Origin: Paragordius varius
Lineage: Eukaryota; Nematomorpha
Length of the DNA: 64,000 nt
Assembly: GCA_964247055.1 (NCBI GenBank)
Contig: OZ176053.1
Coordinates: 7,316,001 to 7,380,000, forward strand
Direction: 5' to 3'
Shown here: piece after piece, positions 23,931 to 37,318 of the stretch
Layout of the letters: each line of letters begins with the position of its first letter
How positions within the stretch are numbered: position 1 is the first letter of the stretch
Notes under the pieces: model-generated
What the model was told of the DNA's origin: nothing
Seen by the model: only the letters and a program-made list of their open reading frames with translations
The model's database searches: none
Translations under genes and position numbers: made by a program

Positions 23931-26900
23931 TCACGATATATTCAACACCTCACTATTTTATCACTCCGCATGAAAACTCCTATTTAGTTTATCATTTTCT
24001 TGTTAAATCAAACTAATATTTTATATAGCTTACGAAATTTCGTATAACTAAAACCATAAAGCCTTTATTTAAAGATTCGATTTTTATAGACTCGTTATTC
24101 TTTAACACTGGCTTAAATTTGACGATTGTTAGCTGTGTAAATCAAAAACTCCATAACTGATTTCGATTAACTTCCATTTAGCTTCTTGTCTGTGCCTTAC
24201 GAAATCACCCTATGGCGCCGAACCTAGAAATCAACTCAAAAGAGATCGGTTAAGCTTAATGAGTTTTTCATAACCAATTTTTTCTATCTGTAATTGAAAA
24301 TATATATTTAATTATCTAATTCAAAAATTTTTGTTTATAATAAACCTTATTTTATATTTTTATAAATGGATGATGATTTTAATGTGATCCATATATAAAA
24401 TATTGGAATATTAAAAGGAGACTGGCAAAAAATTTACGTTTTCATCAAATATAATGCAATTAAAACATTGCTAGTTTTTAATTATTAGATTTAGAGTAAA
24501 AAGAAATTTGGGTGTTATTAGAGACTTATATAATATATGTATTTTTACTTTTTCCTTTTTTAACCAATAAAATTTCTGTTTAATGTCAACTCTGCGAATA
24601 TTTAATGTAAAACGAGCGAAGCCTTACCCAGGTCAATATTTTGATTTATAAAGCTTTAGAGTTTTTTTCTTCAGTAAACTTTCAGTTTATGTAATAACTC
24701 ACTCTCAAAAAATGAATATATTATATTTTAATAATCGGTAACAATAAGGCCATCCCTTTTAATGTTTAGAACTTGCGAACAAATCATGTACTTAATACTG
24801 ATTGGTATGTTGACGACCCCATACCTTTTATATTAAATAAACATAAAATGAATTCATTTCAAAAGTTTGCACATATAACCATTCAAAATATAGATGTTTC
24901 TTATTTATATTCTAGCTTGATGACAAAAACTAAGGCGACATCGAACGAATTTAAATTTTGACTCAAACCAAAAATAGAGGCGAAAAAGTTTAATTTTCAA
25001 AACTAAATATTTTAGCTTATTAATAATAATTTGGACAAGATAAAAACTAAATTTAAATTGGTACCGCCCTTTGTAGTAATATAATAATAACTAATTAAAT
25101 TGGACTGAGTGAACCAGATACCTCCATTTAGATCAAAGTGAAATTAGATTTTATCCTATTAATCGATGTTATAATTTGTCTTATTAATAATATTCGTATA
25201 GTTTTTTAGTATTTGTTTCCCCTAATTTGGTGATAAATTTTGAAAATAGGCATACTTTATATTGCCATAATATATTTTTTGAAGGTAAGATGTTCAAAAT
25301 TGATTGCTAGAGTTATCATTTGACGGATAGGCGGGCTATCTATTAAATCATTAAAAATATTTTATTGAATTATTGTAGTATTCAGTTGATTTATGGTTAT
25401 AATAGTCCCAATTTATTAATATATATTAATTTGTTAGTTATTCAGATTGTCAAAAGTTTTTTTTGGGATGTTATGTTAAGCGTAGGATAGAGTGGATAAG
25501 GCACCAAACTTTGTTCCCTATTTATATTATATTTTTTCCAAATTTATTTATTGATACTTCTTCTGGCTTTTATTGGGAGTTTATGTAAAAATTTGAAATT
25601 TAATTCCCTTTTCCAAAAAATTGAATAAAGTAATTTCCTTTATATTTTGGATTAATTATTTTCGACCATATAATCAAAAACCTATGTTTATCATTATTAT
25701 TAATTTTATTTATTTGTTAACAGTTTGACAACCTAATTATGTTCATGATTGTTTTATTCAATTTCGGTATATTTTGATAAGAAAACAAATAATATCATTC
25801 CATGATGTATTCGAGCTAAATAAATGGCTTTAAATTATTTGATTTTGTGGGCACATAAATATCCTAATAACATCTAAGGTACCAAAATTATATTATGTCC
25901 GCCATCATTCATTTTAATATACCAATAGATTTTTCTCCAGAAAAATAATCACACCATTTTTATAGACCTGGATAACAGAAGGGTCTTACGGATGTCAACC
26001 TGAGTTGGCTCTCTTCTCTCGTGCGGGTAACTGTCATTGCCTGCCAAAAAAGGACATTTGATACTATCAAAATCAGATAACTTTACTTGATACGAGTTTT
26101 AAAATTTAATCACTTTATTTTCATTTTCTCCAAAAGCAATTTTATTGGCTAATACAGTTTATGCTTCTGTTTGTGGTATTAGACTCGCTAATACCGATAA
26201 AACATTTATACAACCACCTATTATCATTTAATAATAGATCTAACCCATTAATAAATTAATGTCGTTTATAAACATATGGAAATATTTTGGAATAAGGGCC
26301 CTGACCCCGAAGTTATTTCAGATATATGTTTATTATTAAGCTTAACTGAATCGTACAATCATGTTGAATATGATTTTTGTTGTTTCTTGTATCTATTATT
26401 GTACCTTTGATTATGACCAAATATTTGAGGGTTTAAATACATATATTTTAATTCAAATATCACGAAAGATATTTAATGTGTATTTGAACTCCCAAAGTCG
26501 GTTATAATAGACAGTAATTGACGAAATTATATTGGAACGCATTTGCTTTATTAACAAAATTATGGTAAACGATTAAAAAATAATATCAAGTACCATCTTT
26601 TTACATAATTGCTATTTTTAATTTAAATGTTTCATTGATAATTGACCTAAAATTATAAGCTAACAGAGTTTTATCATTACAGTGATTAATTGTAATGATA
26701 AACCATTATATATAATACACAGTCCAAAAATAATGCATCAAAATTCTCATCATGCTTTTGGGTCTTACGATTGATTTAAGAAAGTTAATATCACTTTTGT
26801 GTGATTTCTTAATGTGGAATAATCGAAAAATTTGTGCAAATTATCATAAATTTTTTTCCGGAAAATAAATGTCCTTTCCAAAAAAACATTACTAAAACAT

Positions 26901-29900
26901 ATCATATATATACAAATAGTAACACAATATGTAAAATTAATTTTTACACACGTGGGCACCGAAAAATTTTGTGGCTCTCTCTAAAATTGGCTTACTTATT
27001 AACACAAAATTGTCGAGATTTTTTGACAAGATTTTTTTATGGTTGATTATGACGAAAAAAATATTTTGGATAAAAATTTTACCTTGGTTTAATAGTTTGA
27101 TTTTTAAAAACATTTTGATGAGCCATATTTTATGATATTTCGGAGCATGGAAAACTGTAGAAAAACATTTTGATATATTATAAAACACCTTTCTATATTC
27201 AATAATGCTCAACATTTTTATCACCTCATTTTAATTAAATTCTGTTCGTCTTCAAATTTAATTAAAATACATTGTGTTTCTCACAAAAAAATCTTCTAAA
27301 ATTTGAGGCGAACAAAACTTTTAATTAAAATTCTAAGATGATATAAATGTTAAGCATAATTGAATTACATAGAATAATTGTGTTTTATAATATTTTAAAG
27401 TGTTTTTCCGTTTTCACCATCCCCCAATATACTATAAAATACGGTCATCAAAATTTTGCCAATTAAATCTATAAAAATATACCTTTCTTTTAAAAATATT
27501 TTTTTTGGATGCCGCAATCTACCTATATTAAAAAATCACCTCAATCTCGAAATTTTGGCGTAGAAGCATAAAAGTTATCTAAAAAGTAATAACATAGTGT
27601 TTTTATTTGATTATATTTTTACTATTAATCATTTATATCAAAATGATTAGGCCATTAAAAATGGAACCGAAATTAAACATCCTTTCTTATGCAATAAATT
27701 ATTTGGATTAAATCCTTTAAATTGCGACCCAACCACAAAAATTTATTTGAAATCAGAATCTGACCCATTTGGTGGTCCATAAACAATGTATGGAACCACC
27801 AAAAGTTATACCAAATCCACTGGCTTTAATTTGATTTATGTCTTAGGAAAAGATTTATTCTATTATTATTTATAGTTGATATCGAATTTGATTGATTAAT
27901 TAATTTATTTTTTGTTATGTTTTTTGAAAAGAAATATAAAATATACCATATTTATATGCCTAAAGTTTTAAAACAATTTTAATGCCTCACGTTTATTGAA
28001 AAATTGGGTGTTTCCTCATTACTATAGCCATGGGCAGACGCGTGTTAAAATTTCAAGAGTATTTAAAATTTAAGTCCTAGAAAATGAAACTATAAACTGA
28101 TATTTTTAAAGGGTAATTTTAATTATTAATTTATTTGACGCGGGTAATTTTTATATAATAAAAGGATAAAAAAGTGGTGATTTTGTATGAAATGAGTTGT
28201 TGATTTAAAAAATTTGAGGGTTAAATAACTGTTTAGCTGAATTCAAAAGGGAATGCGTATCCTTTGCTTCTTTTTTAAGGATTTCTGTGCGTGTGGCAAG
28301 TAAAGATTATACCAAAGTATAAATTATTTTAGAACTTAGCAACTATTTGGTGGACTTTCTTTAGTTGCCGTTAAAACTTGGTTATCATTTATTGTATGTC
28401 TAATTTGATTTTTTTATTAAAAGATTATAAAGATTCAGTGTAAACCAATGCTTGGTTATTGGATGTTAACTAAAATATCAAAAGCAACTATTTTTCTGAC
28501 AAATATGGCATATGGAGGTTAAGAATGAAACATTAACGCTAAATTTTATATTTTAAGAAGTATAAAAAATTTTAGTGAGCGAGAAGGCGAAAAAATTTTT
28601 AAAAAAATTGAGGCGCTAAATATCTTCATCGGTATATTTAGACGTAACCAATTTAACTTCCGATATGATGCGATTTTCCTTGACAAAATTTGAATAACTA
28701 ATTTTTAAAATTGAGCATTTATAAACGCGAACCTTGGATTTTTTAGGTGATATATTTAAACAAGTCGCAAAGTTAAAATTCGCTATTTTAAAATATCCTT
28801 TATATATATTTACAAAATATTTAAGTTTTTTTAACCAATTAGCTTTTAAAATTATTAAATATGAACGGGATAATTTTTAGCAAAGGAAGTGATATAAATG
28901 TCAAAATATAAATTTACATTCATAATCGCAAAGCCAAAAGGTTTTATTATAAATTAGAATCTTTCAGCTACTACCATTTTAAGAGATTATTAGCTTAGTA
29001 AAGTATAATTTGATTCGTAATGATGTTAAATGTAAACAATATTATATATATATATGCACATTAATGCTGGTTTCATATAGTGTATGTCAATTCGTAATAC
29101 AGCGAAGTATATTATAAAACCAATTTTGACCATAATTAAATATACAAAGTAATGTGCGAATGGTATTAATAAAATTTTGTTGTTTTTCATACACTACTGT
29201 GTTGCCAAACCAAGTATATGGGAATAAGCCAGCATTGCATATTGTATTATGAGAACTAATTGAAAATTTACCAGTAAAATAATTAGCATACTTAACTATA
29301 TGCTTTTGATCTGATAGATTAAGTCGGATTAAATAGTTTAAAGTGAGCCAAATCATAGTTTTTACCAAAAGTATTTGTTGAACCAAAGTAATTTTTAAAT
29401 AATTAATAAACGAAACAATTGAAAAAATAATTAGACGGTTTTTTATGATGTCTTTTTCCGTGCATAAAGGGCACCGAACAAATAATATTTATAAATTATG
29501 GCTGAAAATTTTAGCGCCTAAAATTACATGGTTGAACAAGTTTAATATATTGATAATTAATAATTTAATTATTATAATCTGCCTTTACGAATTCCGGCCT
29601 AAATAATGTAAAATATTTTGTTAATATGTTAAGGAATTGAAGCATGAATCGCTTTGAACACAATTTTAAATAATATAATTATTTATTTTTATATTTTTCT
29701 TTTATATAATATATTTTATTGATTAAAATTTCTAATAAAATAAAAAAATTTTAAGGATCGTAAAGTAAAAATATTTGAAAAAAAAGTATAAAAAAGAGAC
29801 GAAACAAATTATCTTTAATTTTTGGATAAAAACAACCACATATACTGACTGCACAGACATAAACTGCAAAAACACCATATTAACATAATCCCGCCTAAAT

Positions 29901-31546
29901 AATAAAAAATATCATTTTCTTTCTTATTAATTTTTTAATATTACATATTCTATAAAAAACCAAAATATTGTATCATTAAAATAAAATGATATATGAGCAA
30001 AGTACAAATGCAAAAAGATATTTTTTACAATATAGCCAGAGAAGCATATAGATGTGAACTCTAAAATGTGTTCACCTTACAATGTTCAAAGTATTATATA
30101 TTTTATAAAAAAAATATTCTTTTGATAAGCTTTTTATGTTTAACCATGAGCATAAATTTTTATGATATATATATAATGTATATTTCCTATATCACATCTT
30201 CCATAAGATTATTTTTTATTTCTTTAACAAATTTTATTTTGGGACCCATATAAGCAAGGCTTATTTTCGGATCATAAAACATGGATGAAAAATATTGAAC
30301 TACCATTAAAAATTATTTTTGACCTTTGTGTTTATCTCATCATATCCATTTGTACCTTCACAGGCATATTATTTTAGGAGCGAACAATGATACATATTTT
30401 AAGTATTTTTTTCAAGATTTCAACATTAAAGATATATTAAATTTTAATAGAAATTTTGGTAGATATTGATTGAATCAATTGCGTTATATTCATAAAAAGT
30501 CGATTGGTTTTAGGCAAGTTGACATAAACATATGATGTGATATAAGTTAAGGCACCAAAAATTGATAAAAATATTTTATAAGCCTTAATGGTATTAGAAT
30601 CAAACTGATATAGATTTATATATCTTTCTGTGACCACTAAACCTTTTCTGTTAGTGTCATAGACTTAGTTAAATTAAACAGCGTTTCTTAATAATAAAAA
30701 TTTTTATTGCTAGTTTATGGCTGTAAATTTAAACCAGCAGAAAATTTAAATTATCTTCAGTCATCATAAATATTTTGTGTAATTATTAAATACATAGTAA
30801 AATGGATAACAATAGGATAGCTTAAAACTTTATTAAAAATGGTAATAAAATGTTATCTCGTTCCCAATGTACTGAAAATTTATTGAGTATGGAGTGTAGT
30901 AATGTAAGTAAAATAATGTTATACCTTGGGAAATACCCAGAGTTAATTTTCCATATGATAAAAACATATTATGTATTTTTCTACCAAATAGAGAGGTAAA
31001 TGTTTTTTGCCAAAAACAATCAACTCTGCTTATATAGGAAAGATAATTTTTTCAAAAAAATATAACCAACCACATAAGTTAAATAATATCTATCAAGATG
31101 TACTCTAGCGATAAAAATTCATTTATAAAATATATACATATGCATTAAATATAATAAATTTATTTTAAAGTTGTAAAATATTTAGTCCATGATGTAATTT
31201 AAGCTATGAATATTTGTTAAATTTACATGTGTACACTTACAAACGATAAGATAATAAAAATCTAATTTATCATGAAAATTATAATTAGAGGATGAGAAGC
31301 CCATGTATTATTATTAACATTATTTTATAGGATATTCAACAATTTTTATCTAGTCGTCTACTCTACCTTTAAATATCAAAACTATGTGTAAAAAATAAAA
31401 TTCGCATTTATGTAACTCGAATGAGACAATATTTTTGACGTTGTACAGAATGCACCAGAGTTTATGTAAATATTCTAGTCCGATCCGTTGTTCTTATAGA
31501 GTGTTTGCCAAATTAATATCTTGGATTTTTTTAACTTTAAAGCAAA
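23931..31546. other. Gene-poor AT-rich DNA
   Basis: No host exon recognised over 7.6 kb. Two spots stand out. One is a GC-rich island at 25968-26052. The other is a 99-codon minus-strand frame at 29386-29087 with words such as NAGLFPYTWFGNTVVYEKQQ that I cannot assign; it has no clear splice context. Confidence 0.45.
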
Positions 31547-32108
31547 TTAACACTTGGATACAACACATTTATTTCAGTCCTTCGATTGTTATTGAGGTAG
31601 TTGGATACCCCAGGCCTCTTTAAAATTATATACTTTAAAAAATATTTAAGGAATTGAAACCATGGCAAAAGCTTGCAATTATATAACATTAATAAACAGA
31701 AATTTTAAAAAATACACATTCAATAATACTTAATATTACTTATTTTGAGGTAAAACCCAAAGTTATAAATTTAGTCAACTTAACATGTGTGCATTAGCTA
31801 AATATAAAAATAATTTAAAATAAGCCATTTTTTCTGTTTCTATCAATGTTAGATGTAATTAAAATAAAAAAATTAGCTTTAATTTTAGCTTTAAATTGCA
31901 AAATTTTGCAAAATTAAAATGGCGTCGAAACAGCTTGCTATGGAAATTTTTATTCACATTCAAATTTTGAGATATTTTGGCTTATTTATACAATTTTTTG
32001 AGGATAGAAGCATGATATTGGGACCGTTTCTTTCAGTAGTTTTTTAAAAACATCGAATCGAATATTGCCTGGGGTACTTAGATACACCAATTTGAATTGA
32101 AGTGTTAA
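31547..32108. mobile_element. MITE family P, copy 1 (562 bp)
   Basis: Starts TTAACACTTGGATACAACAC and ends ATTGAAGTGTTAA; just inside, GGATACCCCAGGC at the left is mirrored by GCCTGGGGTACTTAGATAC at the right, so the ends are inverted over about 70 bp. Two more copies lie at 47262-47800 and 51685-52233. No coding capacity. Confidence 0.75.
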
Positions 32109-32257
32109 ATAACTTTTTTTATAAAATTTTTAATAGTATAGGCGAAACTATATATTTCATTTTCAAAACATTATAAAAATTTTTGCATGGCTGCAAAGAT
32201 AATTTAAAAATTCTTGTGTTTCATAACCTTTAATAGCTCTCATTAGTTCTATTAAGT

Positions 32258-32456
32258 CAGTTGTACTCACCAAAAAAAAATTAAATGGCTGCAAAAATAT
32301 TCTTGTCTCAGGGGCTGTGTGCAACCTATTATACCGATTAAAATTTTATGGCTGTTTGACACATAATTATATTCAAAATAAATTCATCAAAAAAAAATTC
32401 AGGACCATAGCACTTCTAGGGTCGCATGCAGTCGATCCGTAGTTTGGGTACCGCTG
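32258..32456. mobile_element. hAT-like MITE, about 200 bp
   Basis: Starts CAGTTGTACTCACC and ends GTTTGGGTACCGCTG, an imperfect hAT-type inverted terminus like that of 4969-5153. No convincing 8-bp target duplication. Contains the GC-rich run TAGGGTCGCATGCAGTCG. Confidence 0.45.
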
Positions 32457-33521
32457 AGTTAAATATTGACATCGCTCAATATTTAATGACCTTTTGGGCT
32501 TGTTTTATCACACAAGGCCTTTTATAATTTAAATATTTAAAAAAATATTTTTCATTAGTCCAAATTTAAAAATATTCTTTTTTAGCATTTAGGCGCATGA
32601 TACATTTTATTAAATCGTAAAAAAATCTCATCTGAAACTTTCCGCCATTATCTTTTCTTTAATTTATTGTACAGAACAGGCAGAATGTATAATAAAAACA
32701 AAATTTGGAAAGCTTAATTAAATTATCAACAAATGTTTATAATTATTGATATCATCATTAAATTGTGTTTTAAAGCTAATTAATTCAGATCTAGAGTTAA
32801 ACTGTAATTTTTTAAATTTTATAACTATTACAGGTAAATAGGGATTGATAATTTAATTTTCCGAAATTCAAAACAATAAATTGTTTAATAATTAAGTTCT
32901 GAGGCAGAAAACCATCGCGTACAAAAAAATGAAAATGCAATTAAGTGTCAATATACTTAATACCAATCATGCCTTTATCGGTTTTGTATCCTTGTCTTTT
33001 TAAAATGACTTTGTACTGTTTGAATAAATTTGGATAAGTTATGTAACACTTGCATAAAATTTTTAAAAATTAATTTAAAAATTTCAAAATTTTTATGATT
33101 TAAAATATTTATAGTATAAATTAATATTAATAGAGTTAAACATGTTTCCTTCATTTTTAATTACCAAAGGTTTCTAACATGATCGGGGTAAAGGGTTTGA
33201 TTAAATTATAAAAATAAGAAATTAGCTCATTTATAAAAGCTTAAAAGTCCATTTAGGAGTGATAGAAATGGCTTGGATAGTCCAAGAGGCATCAAGTTGT
33301 AACATGATTATATTTATAATAATGATAATCTCATCACATTTTGATTGTATATAAATAATGAAAAAGGCTTGGTTTTTAAAAATAATAAAAACTTATGATT
33401 AAAGATAAATAGCAGTTGTTGATGTATAATAATATTAATCATTATTTTCTAATAGAAAGTTTAATTTTTGCTTTTAAGCAGTTGTCTTAAGGACCTATGA
33501 AAACTTTAATATTCGCCTGTT

Positions 33522-33536
33522 GGGGGGGGGGGGGGG
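33522..33536. repeat. Poly-G tract, 15 nt
   Basis: Fifteen consecutive G on the + strand, the only long G run in a very A+T-rich window. Confidence 0.9.
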
Positions 33537-36328
33537 TTGATGGGGATCAAAAAAAATAGAAAATATGCAATAAGTCTAAATCTAAAACTATAAACAAGTT
33601 ATATCTACCCTACAACACTTGTTCTAATATAAAATTATTTTTTTAAAAAGCACGAATTACAACTTTACAGTGCCCGGGCAGGTGAATAAATATCTGTTAA
33701 GTCCTATAAAAATAGAATTCTTGATTAACAAATATTAGAAAAAAAACAGGCCATAAACCAGTGAAATATCATCGGAACGGTACTTTTTACCAAAAATTGC
33801 GGGGGCCGCTGCCCTTTTGCTATCCGAAAATTGGGTGTTTTTTTAGATTATTTAAAAAACGTTTACAATCCAAACAATAAAAATAAATTTTGTTTAACAA
33901 CACTAGAAAAGATCTAGATATATGAAAAAGAAGATGAAATACGAATGATTCGGTTCAATGTTAAAGGAATAATCTAAATCTAACTTGGAAACATTTTCCG
34001 GAAAAAGGTTTTATTTAAACATAGTTATTATTTTTATAGCAGCAAGCATGATCGAACCACTTTTTTGAATTTCCGTTCAAACCCGTATTTTCACAAAAAT
34101 CAAATTCCAATTAAAGATTTTTCCATATATATTAAATATCATTAATTCTTTAGGTTTTATTTTATAAATATAGAGATTATGAGTGAACACTTTTTACAAA
34201 TAGTTATTGGATTAAGGGTCATTTATAGATAGGTTACATATTATACTTTTGTTTAGTGGTTCCGGCCCATCCCATGTTAAATATTTTCATTCACAAAAAA
34301 ACACTTTTTTTCGAAATGCCCATATATTTATAAAAATGTCAATAGATGTTGGGTTCTAAGCGGATGAGATTATAATGATCCGTATATTATGGTCGGCGTC
34401 CTTTTTGAAACGCATCACAGACCCTCTCTCTAGTAAATAATCCTTTCATAACCTTTAAAACGATCATTTCTATTTATTCGACATCTGCAGAAAAAAGCTT
34501 TAAAATGTATCGCTTGCAAAACACAGATTAGTGTATTTTATATTCTGCTATATTAATATATAAATGAATATTTATTATTTTATGTCTATTTTTTATTAGG
34601 ATATCTAGCTACACCTATATAAACTCGGCTATCTGTCGCATTCATTAATGGAAAAAGGTTGTTATTAAAAAATATATAAAGCTAATTGTTTTTGTGGCTA
34701 CACTTTTTCTTGTCTTGTATACATTGTAACAAATATTTCTACTGACTGGAAAAGCCAAATTGTTTCATCTCAAACAGTAAATTTTTTCATGCTCTATACT
34801 TTATTGCTTTTTGGTTTTGTTTTTGTCACACATACAATACAATATTTTTCTTAGTTAAATATTTATTTATATTTATGGTTTTTTTCGCAATATTACATAG
34901 CATTAAGCAAAAAAGAAAGTAATAAAAATTCGTTTTTTCCATTTGTCGTGTAAAAAATTTATGTAATCGTGTCTCCAAGGAAAACTTTAAAGTTCTTATT
35001 AGGCCCATGTCACAAATCATTTTCTTTCTTTTCCTTTCACGCAATAGATAGACATAGAATTGGAATGTTATACGCTACCGTGGTCGCCATAAACAATACT
35101 CCACAATATTGAAAAAACCAACTACACAACACTTTTTTTGTAAAAATAATACTGTAATTCTAAACTATCTATAAGTTTTTACATTTGTATAGTATATATT
35201 CAATTTTCACAGAGAATGTCCGCATACAATTGTAAACATTATAAATATTTATGGAACCTATTATCCTTATTTATTACATTTTTTGAGCCTAATTTGATAA
35301 TTTTTAAAGATAAAAAACGAACAGCAAATAATAAATAAGATCAAAGGACATGTTCCGAAGGTCTTTTGAAGCGACATATTTCATTGAATGGACAAATAAG
35401 TCATAAAATTCATTGGCAGAACATCAAAGCTCTGCCTACATTTTCTAGATTCATCTACTTCATATTGGATTCAAACAATTGTTAAGATATTGTAATGGTA
35501 AAGATATGTTTAAGCCACAAAATAATAAAATTTATTAATTATAATATCTCATTTAATTAAACACGATAATTTAATATATGGGTAGTTTATGAAAAATTAA
35601 AAAATGTATGTAATAGCATCTAACAATAATTTTTATTTTAGATAGAAATCAAAAGACAATTATATTATAAAAAACAGGAATATTAGGTTATGAATCAATT
35701 AAATATTTTCCATCAGATAAAAATTGTGTGTAGGATATTATACGGATAGATTTGGGTTCATGATCAATAAATAAATACTTTTGTTTTAATTTTATAAATC
35801 AGCCATAACAATTGTGAAAATAATCGGTATTGAACCCTTATTCAATAGTATTTTGTAATTGTATTTAGTCAAGTCATCATATGCTTTATATACAAATGAG
35901 TATTTTTCCGTCATCTAATCCAATGCGCATAAAATGAAATTCAAAAATATTTTTTTAAATGAGCCATAGATAGCAAAAGCACTCTTATATACGGTATCAT
36001 CATTAATGTTGGTCAATTCTTATTTTTTTTGGCCAATTGACAATACAATAGCACATGGGTAAAAAACATCAAATGGTTGAAATAACATTTTTTTTCATCC
36101 TACAATACCTTAAATATGGATAAAATTTGTTTTATATCGTATGCTGTTGTATTACCAATTGGCCAACAATAATTTGAATCGACCAATATTCATATGCAAA
36201 CTGTAATTTGTAAACTAAGCAAATTATTTTAATTACATTTTTAAGTGTTTATCTTACAAATCCCAAATCTATATCGGTAAATTAAGCCAGTTAAGTAGAA
36301 AATTATTGGTTTTATTTGAATTTGTAAT

Positions 36329-36351
36329 ATATATATATATATATATATATA
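36329..36351. repeat. (AT)n microsatellite
   Basis: An uninterrupted AT dinucleotide run of about eleven units. Similar tracts occur at 14280-14300, 18084-18109 and 43813-43834. Confidence 0.9.
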
Positions 36352-37318
36352 TGTTTTTCGCTACCCAAACATATATATCATAATCAATTTTAAACATTCT
36401 GTAACTGTGTTATATTTCCAACAAAATAAATGAAAAATAGGCTACAAACAATATGTAATAATGGTGTTACTAATTTAAAATATTGATTTTTGTTCAATTT
36501 TAATATATAAGCCTTTTTATGACGTTAGATAGTTGCATAGTATCATAAAAATTTAATTACATACCATTATATATTATGCGAAAAAAAAAATAGTTTTTTT
36601 GTAATTAAATTATAAATCACCTTTTTACAGTTATTTAGCATTACTAATATATCAAATAAATGTTACACATCCGATTCCATTTTAACTCTCATAAATAATC
36701 TAATTTATTTCCCAAATATCCATTTATTTTAAAAACTTAACTGTTTCCATTATCATTGTTATGGTTCTTTTGTAAAGATTTCGTGTTAAAATGCATTTTT
36801 TTCATAGTTTTTTTTTCGTATGTTTAATGTGGTTAAATTAATGTTGCAAACTTTTTTGTCGCATTAATCAATCAATTCAATTGATTTCAGTTTTTAAATT
36901 ATATATTTAATGAAAAAATGCAACAAAAACAATGTAGTTTCAATAAAAAATCACGAATTTTGGAATTATCTGTTATACTACAATTTTATTTTGGTTTGTT
37001 TTGTTACGAGTTGGGAACAATAAATTATTATTATTATGGTTGGGGTTATTAAGCCTCATAAATATTTATAGGATTTTCACCTACCTCTTTTACCATTCAT
37101 TCTTTTACATCATAATGCTGGATTATTAATTTTTGCAGGAAAAGTATTTAACCTCTTTTTTTTAGTTTATAAAAATCCAAAATGCCGATTTAAGTCACAT
37201 AATCTGTAAAGAGGTTTCGTTTATAATGGTCAAAAACTTTGAACACACTACTCTTAATACCAAATAATTTTATATATATAAAAAAGGTGTAGTAAAATTA
37301 TTTGTATAAGAATAAACT

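Larger units (their letters stand above)
32457..37318. other. Gene-poor AT-rich DNA 3' of N4BP2
   Basis: No exon recognised. Notable are a run of 15 G at 33522-33536, a GC-rich hAT-like patch at 33800-33825, and an (AT)n microsatellite at 36329-36351. Confidence 0.5.

Noticed and set aside
35340-35490. 49-codon + frame with CSEGLLKRHISLNG
   Set aside because: Superficially finger-like spacing but only one Cys before His and no second pair.
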